Assembly (NCBI GenBank): GCA_013423325.1
Contig: BLJB01000133.1
Location: 1-51,856 of the forward strand
DNA length: 51,856 nucleotides
From: Usnea hakonensis
Taxonomy: Eukaryota; Ascomycota; Lecanoromycetes; Lecanorales; Parmeliaceae
Reading direction: 5' to 3'
Shown here in pieces: positions 44,043-51,856 of the stretch. Under the pieces are notes generated by a model that worked only from the letters and a program-made list of their open reading frames with translations, did no database searches and was not told where the DNA came from. The stretch's first letter is position 1, and the number at the start of each line of letters is the position of its first letter. Both the position numbers and the translations under genes were made by a program.

Positions 44043-46850
44043 TCAACGAATGACTTCGCCTCCCTCTTTCTCAATCCCCTCCAATCCCTCTAAGATATCA
44101 CTGCCGCCCAACAGTCCCAAGTGCACACCTGTGGACTTTCTTGCCCCAGACCACACCTCATGAAACTTGACCGACTCATCGGAGCACGCAACGACAATGC
44201 ATCCTTCAGCTCTCGTCCTCGAGTACCATGTCTCTCCCATATTCGTGTCCGAATTCGTCTCACCAGGCCCGCCAGGGTACGAGATGGCGTAGAGAGCGCG
44301 CATGTCGCTTGCCCAAGGTATTGCAACAACTTGCTGACACTCTGGCCTGGAGAATACAGCAACGCGGTAGGGATGGTCAGGTTGAGCATAGCCGAATGTC
44401 GCTGCAATCTCCCGACGTGTTGTTGACCAGATCAGCGATGTGATTTGAGCAAAGCAATTAATCGTAGCAAGGCAGGCTCCCGAAAACGTATGGTAGAAAT
44501 GGATTGCTCGGTCATTGGAGCCACCGCCTGTTGCAATCAATCCGCGCTGCCAAGGACAGAAAGCTATAGCTTTGATAGCGGCGCTATGCACCCACTTATG
44601 CTTTTGGCGGCCCTCGCCGACGATCAGCGAGCCGTTCTGGCCAGGGATAGTTCTGATACGCTCCACGTGCACGCCGTTAGCTAAGATGCCCATGGTCTCG
44701 GAAGACGTCTGCGTTCTTATGAAGCTTGGCAATCCTAACCCACCGATAATGCTTTGTAGCGGACTCCTGAAGTTCGTCGAAGGGCCTTCTAAGGGATGAG
44801 GAGGTGCCAGGACGTCTCTGGCCTCGAATAAGCAGCAAATGTTGTCGTTCGCTCCTGTTGCAAAGTAGTCTCCATCAGGCGACCAAGCGAGACCACACAA
44901 TTGCTGACTGTGGACCGAGATCTTCGCCATCAGGGTCATTGCTCCCATCCATCCATGTATGTCAACTTGTTGCTTATTCATCCACTCAATGGAATAATAG
45001 TAGACATTACCAACTTCATCACCCACAAGAAGCTCCTCGGTTGCCATCATAAGACCGAAATGCTCTGACAGGCGGCGAGTAGTGACAGGTTTAAACGATA
45101 CACAAGCAATGGCACATGGCTGTCGAGACTGAAATCTGATGTTTTCGGGATCGGCCAGACTCCACAGACTGATCTGGCCAGTATTTCGCCCGATAGCTAG
45201 GATGCTATTGCCCCCTTCAGTGGAAGAGAAAGCCAACGACGTGACATACGTTGATTCCTGAGTGTCCGAATCCTCTGGAGGGTACCGAACACCAAACGTC
45301 TCCGACCAAAGGTAAACTCTGTTGCCGAGACCGACGGCGAGAGTACGAGCAGTATGGCAGTAGGCGAGTACGGTGCAGTAATAATCATCCCGTAAATTTG
45401 GAGCATCCAGCACTGTACGGCGCTATCAGATATCACTCTCTCCCGTGCCTTATCGAGAACTTATCTGAAAGGTGTGGTCGGCACCACTCTAGGCTCTGTC
45501 TTCCGAAGCTTCTTTATCGCTTATCCTCGGTACTTTAGCAAGCTCAACAGGTCGTGAAGTACAGAAAGGAAAGATAACATTTTCAAAGAATCAAAAGGGC
45601 CGCTGCATGAAGAGGACGATCGCAAGTATGAATAGGGTAAGCTTACCCAAATGCGCACCTTCAACGTCCCACTGACCATGCATCCATCGAGTGCGAGGTT
45701 CGTCAGAAGAATGCCTTCTCTTTGTCCCAATTGAGCCTGTGCTGGCACTTCTGGCTTGTACGGGAGACCTCGAGATATCTAACGTCCTGCATACTTGGTC
45801 GATACCGAGGGCAATAGCCAGTCGACTTTCCAGCTGATTGTGGTCTTGATCTGGAGCATCATCATCAAAGAAGTGAGCCGTGAACATTGGTGCATTCGAT
45901 CCACTGCTAATGAAACCGCCTCGTCCGTCCGAAATCCCGCGAACAGGGCCTGAGGGAGTTTCTTGAGCGCCTCCCCCAACATTCCATACCGCCCCTGCAC
46001 TGGCTTGCCTATGCTGAACTGCAAGAGGGTCCTGTGGAGGATGCTGCACATTTGTGGTTCCAATCGTGTGGGTGCGAGGTTGGACAGCGCGTGTTCCTGT
46101 GTTGGCAGAAGAGTTAATTCTTGCTTCGCGGACCCGTCTGATATTCAAAGGACTGAATGGGTCTGGCGAAGCTGAGGGGTTTCGCAAAAGTTTTTCTGCG
46201 CTTGAGAGCTGTTGGTGGGGTTTGCTTAGGCGGAAAGTCTTGTGGGCATCCTGCGGGGTGTATCGATTGGAGATATATCTATCCGGCGAGGTCGACGGAG
46301 TCCTATATCCAGATATAGTTATCTTACAGCGTCCTCTCGGTGTTCGAAGTTTCCCATCATCTGCTGCTGAGGTTGGAGTAAATTTCGAAAGCGGCGCTGG
46401 GGTCAAAGGGAAAGGAGAAGGGTCAAGGTCTTCACTGGAACCGTCCTTTGTGGATGGAGTTCTAGAAGCATCACCATATTCCGAGACAGGCGGTGAGGGA
46501 TATGAGCGTCCACCGTCACTCCAGCCGTGATCTTGATTTGGGTTGCAGCTCCGATCGCCTTTAGATATGCTTGAGCAGGAGAGTTGGTCCCTTGACGTGT
46601 TACGACAAGATCCTGGGTTGTAAAGAAAGTTGCTGCTCGTCTCACTCAAGGGATGAGAAGAAGCAGCACGAAGAGACCGTCGGCCTTTACACTTGCGAGG
46701 TCTGGCGGTAGCATACTTGGGCTGGTGAGAGGCCCGAAGCTCGATGGCTGACGTAGCATGGGACAATCGAGGGGAATGAACTGATGAGTGGCAGAGGAGG
46801 TCTGTAGAGTAAAGACTGTCGTCAAGAGAAGCAGAGATGAGACGGCGCAT
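44043..46850 (-). CDS. AMA1: APC/C activator, Cdc20/Fizzy family, probably meiotic Ama1 type
   Basis: Three exons on the minus strand: 46850-45647, 45519-45465 and 45414-44043. The product is 876 aa. A disordered N-terminal region of 189 residues precedes the C-box DRYISNR (190-196), which binds the anaphase-promoting complex. The short second exon gives IKKLRKTEPRVVPTTPFR, joined to VLDAPNLRDDYY, the conserved entry to the WD40 propeller. WD repeats follow (LAVGLGNRVYLWSE, LCGLAWSPDGDYFATGANDN, IKAIAFCPWQRGLIATGGG). The protein ends in Ile-Arg, the IR tail that docks on the APC/C. The family delivers substrates for ubiquitination. Length and the TLAVGLGN style suggest Ama1 rather than Cdc20 or Cdh1. 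Intron 1 (45646-45520) is 127 nt. Intron 2 is non-canonical. Confidence 0.85.
45415..45464 (-). other. candidate AT-AC intron in the APC/C activator gene
   Basis: On the minus strand the boundary reads TTTCAG|ATAAGTTC...GCCGTAC|AGTGCTGG. Removing 50 nt joins ...TTPFR to VLDAP in frame. No GT donor precedes the in-frame TAA that follows AGA except weak GTGGTG sites within the conserved VVPTTPFR codons. ATAAGT paired with terminal AC is the pattern of U2-type AT-AC introns. The canonical alternative (donor GTGGTG, acceptor GATAG at 45425) is also in frame but would delete the conserved VVPTTPFR segment. Confidence 0.65.
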
Positions 46851-47190
46851 AGCATTGACCGGAGGCCAGTAACAAAAGAGAAAAGGTAATGAATGTATTG
46901 GGCAAATGAACGAAGGATGAGGTGGGTCTCATCAAGGCCTAGCAATTCTTGTGGAACATGTTGGTAAAGAATAGTATGCTTGACTTTCTACGCCGCTGCA
47001 TAGTACGAGTACTGTACAACATACATAAGGTATTTCGTCACTGCGTGAAGACGAAGACTTTGGGGCCTCGGGCAGAGAAAACTAGCGCCAAGACAAGTAG
47101 GGCTGACTGGAGGCAACAACATCATCGCGACTTCCTCCCTTCCTCCCTTCATCTTTTCCTGCAGCGCCGCAAACTTACCAAGGGGGCACC
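46851..47190. promoter_or_regulatory. bidirectional promoter between AMA1-type gene and BET4
   Basis: The two genes start 340 nt apart and point away from each other. A pyrimidine-rich stretch (TTCCTCCCTTCCTCCC) lies near 47132-47155, just before the BET4 start. There is no gene in between. Confidence 0.5.
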
Positions 47191-48429
47191 ATGAGTGTAA
47201 TATCGTCGAATGACTGTTTCGGGGCGCTCGCTAACAGTAAATATGTAGCACGGCATACCTCGTGGCAGCGGGGTACAACCAGCAACGGATCAGGACCGGA
47301 GAAAAGAGCAACAAAAGATCAAGGACTACAAGAATCTAGTAGATTCTGTGACTAATAGAGTACGCAATCCTGAACAGTGCGCACATTTATATTCATGTGT
47401 CGTTAGATTCAAGAAGGCCGATTCACTACTGAAACATTAGAAATAACATCCAAATTGCTGAAATTGAACCCGGAGTACTATACGATTTGGAACCACCGCC
47501 GCTTGATAATAAGGCACCAAATTGAACACCAACCTTCTCGTGACCCGAAAGATGTCATGCCTCCCAATCATGAGGCTGTCATCAATCTCATCTCCGATGA
47601 TCTCAATTTCCTGATTCCTCTGCTGCGAAAATTCCCGAAGTGCTACTGGATATGGAGCTACCGCCTATGGCTTCTCGAAGAGTCTACTCGTATTCTGCCA
47701 TCATCTGAAGCTCGCAGATTTTGGCAGCAAGAACTCACGCTGGTAGGCAAGATGCTGAATCTTGACAGCAGAAACTTCCATGGTTGGGGCTACCGAAGAA
47801 CCATCATTAGAGCCCTAGAAAGCAACGGGTCCGAGGCTAAAGACTTTAGCACCAGTATGACGAAACAGGAGTTCGACTACACGACCAAGATGATCAGCTC
47901 TAATTTATCGAATTTTTCTGCCTGGCACAATCGCAGCAAGCTAATCCCCAAGCTCCTTATTGAAAGTGAAGCAGACCACGCAGCAAGACGAAAGTTCTTG
48001 GATGATGGTAAGAAAGCCGAAGATATTTTCCAGTCCAAATGACTGACGGAGTTGCAAGAGCTCGAGCTAATCGAGCGAGCTTTGTGGGCGGGTTCCGACG
48101 ACCAATCGCTGTGGTTCTACCACCAGTACCTAATGCGCACATTTGATCCGAAGTTTGCTGCATTTTCAATGGTACCCGAACTTACTGGGGCCGAGAAATC
48201 AGCTTATGTTCGCCAAGAAATGAAAAAAGTCCAGGAAATGCTTGATGGCGCAGAGGACTGCAAATGGATTTATCAATCTTTGATCGATCTAAGCTTTCTA
48301 TATCGCGAACTGGGGAATGACTCGTTCGAAGGAGCAAGTCGAGATGACGAGTACCTTGGCAAGCTTATTCAGCTGGATCATCTAAGGTCCGGGAGGTGGA
48401 ACGACTTAAAGCGTCGAGTAAAACAGTGA
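47191..48429 (+). CDS. BET4: Rab geranylgeranyltransferase (type II) alpha subunit
   Basis: Four exons: 47191-47196, 47249-47359, 47407-48007 and 48059-48429. Introns are 52, 47 and 51 nt and the product is 362 aa. The first exon is only ATG AGT, followed by HGIPRGSG, matching the usual MHGxPR start of this family. Prenyltransferase alpha repeats are visible: NPEYYTIWNHRR, CYWIWSYRLWLL, NFHGWGYRRTII, NFSAWHNRSKL and DQSLWFYHQYL. Splicing at 48008 removes an in-frame TGA and restores FLDDELELIERALW. With the beta subunit and Rab escort protein it attaches geranylgeranyl groups to Rab GTPases, which is essential for membrane traffic. Confidence 0.93.
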
Positions 48430-48634
48430 AAGCCGAGTGAGGTGTCCAATACAGCGAGCCAAGGACAACAGGAATTTGAGTGGGGGATCAAATTCTCGAT
48501 GCTATTTGAGCCGCCACACACTCCTCTAAAAAACCTTTCCACAGTATGTGTAACCACCTTTGTTCTTCAAACATCTATCAAGGTTGGCACGTCACATTTT
48601 AAGTTGCATCGTCATCCATTATTTGTCTTCACAG

Positions 48635-49628
48635 CTTGTACATCATACTCAACTCCGAGGTGAATGCTACTTTTCTGCATCTGACCTTTCTGACCGTCAC
48701 CACAGCTAGTCATTCAAGGGATCAAGCCCCAATTTACTTCTCAAGGTCACGCTCCTTCCAACATCCACTCCTCTCGTCACTCAGCTCCCTTCCGTACCAC
48801 CAAAAGCCCTTTCCGAAACACTCCACAACGCCATCGAGACTGCCTTCGGTTGAAGCGGATACGAAGCGTCGAGTGAAAAGACCGTGCCAATGTTCTCAAC
48901 TGTGCATGAGAGCCAACTCGAGATTGGTCGTCTAAAGGATATGAAGGCCTTTGTCCTATTCGCGAACCAAGGGGAGTAAGAACTCAACAATAGAATCGAT
49001 ATATGATATACTTCTCTCGCAAAAGTGGAGCAAGTCTCAGATAACTTTAATCCCCACGAAAGGTCTATCTTCTACGAGCACGGTGACCGGCTCTTTCTTG
49101 CAGTCCCGCTTTTTGTCCACTCAAGTTACGGCACCGAGGGTAAGTTATTATGCGTTGGTGGTCAAAGTAGTACTACCCAAATATCATGAGCCCAGGGTCA
49201 TGCTTCGATTCATGGCAGGTTACTCGAAGGCCCAAGTTTTTGGGAATCCGAATGATTGGACTTCATCCGCTCGCTCAATGGTTGAGTTGTCGAATAAGTC
49301 TCAGAGGAAATCTCAGATTCAGAATAAGCCGCATTCTCACAAGGCTATTGATAAGCGGTCAAAATGTCAAGCTGGGATTGAACGGCATACTTTCGCTGCG
49401 GAGGAAGCGTCGAGCTGTGGGCGCTTCCCCCCCCGGAAAGAAGACCGGTCAATCCTGGATTCCGCCACACCAGTGACTATTTCATGGCAGATCGTCCCGG
49501 TGAGAAGGCGGAAGATGTAGGATGTTGTGGACGAGGAACATTCAGAGCTGCGGACGCTCCAGTCGCCCCTACCTGGTCTCAAATCCACAATCCATATGTG
49601 CATCGAATCTTGCTAGAGTGGGCTCAAA
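48635..49628 (+). other. unrecognised coding fragments (multi-exon gene or remnant)
   Basis: Several open segments on the plus strand read like real protein but could not be joined into one frame. They include SPNLLLKVTLLPTSTPLVT (within 48710-48848), KDMKAFVLFANQG (ending 48975 at GTAAG), NPHERSIFYEHGDRLFLAVP (49026-49139, ending at GTAAGT), PRVMLRFMAGYSKAQVFGNP (from about 49170), and ADAPVAPTWSQIHNPYVHRI, ending at a TGA at 49628. Splice-like signals flank some of them. I do not recognise the family. Either this is a fast-evolving multi-exon gene or a decaying one. Confidence 0.35.
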
Positions 49629-50297
49629 TCTGAGAAATGGATCGCTGCATTCACGTCCTTTATGGAAACGCGCCTCTTCACACCAAAACGTCCCCTGGGG
49701 ACTGGACCCACGATACCAGGTTCCCGCGACGTTCTCCAGTCTGTGTATACTGCCGAAAAGGACAGCACTGCTTGATGCGTTTATCGGAGAGCATTACGAT
49801 TGATTGAAGATTCGCTGGGAATGGTACGGATGGTGGCCCATACCCACTTATCCAAATTTCCACAATGAAGGAAACATTACTCCTAAGACCCGTCTTTTAC
49901 TTTGAATTGTATCACTGATATCACCGACCTACCTCGCTGTGTGGGAAGACTGTTTTTTGGAAAGAGGTCGGGGAATCTGAGGAAGCGAAAGGCAGGGCGG
50001 GAGAGGAAGTGGAAGTGGAAGTGGAAAGGGGAGCGGGAGGGAGGGATGTTTTGGTCCGAGGGATCAGGAAGGCTGAGGTGGGATCGGAGAGTCAGGAGCG
50101 AGGTCTTGAGCAGAACAGAGAGGATGAAATATGCATGCTGCATCCATAGGCAGCCCCGTATCTACAACCTAACCACCTGCCACCATGAACCCATAATGCC
50201 AGCGACCATGCATGTAGAACCGTCCTCGCCATGCCTGTACAGATTGCCATACATCACCCCCCCTCCGCACTCCACCAGCCGCTCAAAACAGCATCCC
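49629..50297. other. intergenic, with purine-rich repeat at 49975-50055
   Basis: There is no supported gene. Bases 49975-50055 are nearly all purine on the plus strand, including GTGGAA repeats near 50009-50027. The tract lies in the 3' flank of the minus-strand gene at 50298. A plus-strand frame of 240 aa (49902-50624) crosses it and mostly shadows the next gene. Confidence 0.5.
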
Positions 50298-51317
50298 CTA
50301 CTCCTCATCCCCGCCCTCACCCTCAGCATGTCCGAACCCCAACACCCTCTTCACCTTCCCCACACTCCTCCTAACCGCCTTCCTCGGGTGAGCCCCAATC
50401 CCCAACCCCTCTCCCGCCACCCCCGCCTGAGCCAGGCTCGCTTTCTCAACATCGCTTTTCGGCGGCCATTCGCCGTCCTTTTTCCACCCGACTACCAGAG
50501 AATTGACGACGTCTTTCAGGTTGATGGGGATGGTGGGCGCGAGGCCTTGGATGACGATTTTGCTGTAGATCTGGGGGTATGTTGCTGGTTGGACGGTGGC
50601 GCGGATGGGGTGGTCGGGTGGTAGGATGGGAGGAGCGAGTGGGACCATGGTACGAGGGGAGGGGGGAGGGGAGGTGAGGGAGTTGGTGTGGGGTTGGGGT
50701 TGGGGTTGGGCGTGTGCGTAGGGCGATTCGAGTGAAGGGTTGAGAGTCGGCGGCGGCGGGGTGGTTGACCTGGTTCTTGCTCCCGTCCAGGCGTCCCTGC
50801 GCTCAGCGTATAGTCTCAATCCTTCGTTCCATTCCATTTCTTCCTTCAGTCGACGTCTTCTTTTGCGCTTCCGGGAAAGAAGTGGTTGGCGTAACGAGTC
50901 TGGGCTGTCGTATCTGTATGGGTCGGGGCTGGTATCTTGCGGTGTAGATGCAATTGAGGAGTCAGAGTCACGTTCACGCCATTCAGATATGGCCTCGGCG
51001 GAGTCCAAGGTATCTAGAGTAGAGGATGTTGGGGGCCAGGTCCAGTCCTCTCGTAGCTTTGAGCGGATTTGCTGTTTGGCGGCTCGGACTGCTTCCTCGT
51101 TCACTTTGGAAGTGACGGGTCTTTTGGTGGCTCTAGGCTGGAGATGTGATGAATGGTTGGAGAGGGATGTGGTCTCGTGACCTCCACTGGAGGTATTGGA
51201 GGTGTTGTCTGTAGTGGGGCATGTGGAGGATAAGGAAGGTAGATTGTCGGCTGAGGAAGTATGCATTGATGAGGAATCTTCTGGGAGATTATCCCAGTGT
51301 AAGCGGACGCTCACCAT
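50298..51317 (-). CDS. probable Gag1-like clamp (DUF4050) protein
   Basis: A single exon of 339 aa starting at MVSVRLHWDNLPEDSSS. The N-terminal half is Ser/Thr-rich and disordered. A helix-like segment (NEEAVRAAKQQIRSKLREDW) precedes a basic patch (RKRKRRRRLKEEMEWNEG) and the motif LRLYAERRDAWTGAR. A proline-rich linker leads to HPIRATVQPATYPQIYSKIV and QGLAPTIPINLKDVVNSLV-GWKKDGEWPP. This bipartite arrangement resembles the fungal DUF4050/Gag1-like clamp family; I am moderately sure of this from memory of the motif. The product may regulate nutrient-transporter turnover, as reported for fission yeast Gag1. That function is inference only. An upstream exon is possible. Confidence 0.6.
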   Translation of the reverse strand: MVSVRLHWDNLPEDSSSMHTSSADNLPSLSSTCPTTDNTSNTSSGGHETTSLSNHSSHLQPRATKRPVTSKVNEEAVRAAKQQIRSKLREDWTWPPTSSTLDTLDSAEAISEWRERDSDSSIASTPQDTSPDPYRYDSPDSLRQPLLSRKRKRRRRLKEEMEWNEGLRLYAERRDAWTGARTRSTTPPPPTLNPSLESPYAHAQPQPQPHTNSLTSPPPSPRTMVPLAPPILPPDHPIRATVQPATYPQIYSKIVIQGLAPTIPINLKDVVNSLVVGWKKDGEWPPKSDVEKASLAQAGVAGEGLGIGAHPRKAVRRSVGKVKRVLGFGHAEGEGGDEE

Positions 51318-51636
51318 GAATTTATTTACATAAGAGCAATGGATGAATGAGAATAGTAGTTAGTAGTATGGAGTATCATGAAGTTATTACCTTACAGGTA
51401 GGTACTTTAGAGATTGGTGGGGCATCAATGACGGCATTTAGCATGCTCAAAAAAAATGCGATTTCTTGGCACACACACCTGATACACCAACCACCTGAAT
51501 TTGTATGTAGAGACCAACATCAATCAGTGCAATTACCTGAAATCCATTCTAAAGTCCCAATATCCTAAAGTGGTAATAATGAAGCTTCGACTTGGTGTAT
51601 ACAGGCTGACTGAGGTGTTTCAGGCCACCCACCACC
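51318..51636. other. intergenic, likely left end of a transposon
   Basis: No gene is supported. The 3' part should contain the left terminal inverted repeat of the element whose transposase starts at 51637. I could not identify the repeat because the partner end is outside the window. TAAAGT occurs twice (about 51550 and 51567). Confidence 0.4.
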
Positions 51637-51856
51637 ATGACCATTGACGACCATAGCCGTTTCATGGGCTCGGAGCTTCTACAGGCACACTGGAAGCCCT
51701 CTGCTGTCGCCGAAAGAGTCCGTTGCCATCGAGCCACGGCCTATAGATGGGAGCGCAATATTCAGGTGTATGGTAGTCTGAATCCACATCGTCATAGCAT
51801 ACGCGGTCGGCCTCGGAGACTCACGTCTGCGGCCAAAGAAGCCCTCCTCGAGTACC
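51637..51856 (+). mobile_element. 5' end of a Tc1/mariner-type (IS630 superfamily) transposase, cut by the window edge
   Basis: An ATG at 51637 opens a frame that stays open to the last base of the window, 73 codons plus one base. The visible N-terminus, MTIDDHSRFMGSELLQAHWK followed by PSAVAERVRCHRATAYRW, has the spacing of a helix-turn-helix DNA-binding domain. GSLNPHRHSIRGRPRRLTSA is the basic GRPR(R/K)L linker typical of fungal mariner/Tc1 transposases. The DDE catalytic domain would lie beyond the edge, so intactness cannot be judged. Confidence 0.75.

Noticed and set aside
45425..45500. Canonical GT-AG splice (GTGGTG donor, GATAG acceptor) for AMA1 intron 2
   Set aside because: It is in frame but removes the conserved VVPTTPFR before VLDAP and uses a poor donor; kept as an explicit alternative to the AT-AC model.
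49902..50624. Plus-strand 240-aa ORF
   Set aside because: It translates a purine repeat and then shadows the real minus-strand gene at 50298-51317.
1..51856. CRISPR arrays, bacterial operons, riboswitches
   Set aside because: The window is eukaryotic; no regularly spaced direct repeats with spacers were seen.

Overview
The window is nuclear DNA of a filamentous ascomycete (Pezizomycotina). Genes are interrupted by many short introns of about 46-130 nt with GTAWGT-like donors, CTRAY-like branch points and YAG acceptors. Gene content also fits: a Psi-factor-producing oxygenase, an A-T-TE NRPS-like enzyme and fungus-type membrane proteins. The class cannot be fixed from sequence alone. Exon structures below were built by hand from reading frames, splice signals and known family motifs; every joined CDS is divisible by three.

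Layout. 1-0.5 kb: C-rich then G-rich low-complexity DNA. 1.4-2.4 kb (-): histidine phosphatase ending in a PCNA-binding-like PIP box. 3.7-7.0 kb (+): Ppo fatty-acid dioxygenase/P450 fusion. 7.9-20.6 kb (+): giant HECT E3 ligase of the TOM1/HUWE1 type, 4179 aa. 20.6-22.6 kb: long gene-free interval with poly-C and GGAT repeats. 22.6-24.0 kb (-): multi-pass membrane protein. 24.8-27.6 kb (-): NRPS-like A-T-TE synthetase. 28.7-29.7 kb (+): dienelactone hydrolase. 31.1-32.4 kb (+): DAHP synthase. 32.7-39.6 kb: orphan region of short minus-strand genes, including a tandem paralogous pair and an ORF with an in-frame stop. 40.0-42.0 kb (+): PRPP synthetase split into 20 exons. 42.4-43.3 kb (-): ribosomal protein eS6. 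44.0-46.9 kb (-): Ama1-type APC/C activator with an apparent AT-AC intron. 47.2-48.4 kb (+): Rab geranylgeranyl transferase alpha. 48.6-49.6 kb (+): unrecognised coding fragments. 50.3-51.3 kb (-): Gag1-like/DUF4050 candidate. 51.6 kb to the edge (+): start of a Tc1/mariner-type transposase.

How the genes may work together. Most of the recognised genes are housekeeping. The 22.6-32.4 kb segment could be a small secondary-metabolite locus: the synthetase looks like those that dimerise aryl-pyruvates, and DAHP synthase catalyses the first step of the pathway that supplies such substrates. The synthetase and hydrolase are divergently transcribed, and a membrane protein lies next to them. This is inference from proximity.

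The strongest unusual signals are the extreme intron density of the PRPP synthetase gene (19 introns in a 969-nt CDS, microexons of 9 and 11 nt, one GC-AG intron), the AT-AC intron in the APC/C activator, the PIP box on a histidine phosphatase, and the possible NRPS-like/DAHP-synthase pairing with a changed residue at a known feedback site.
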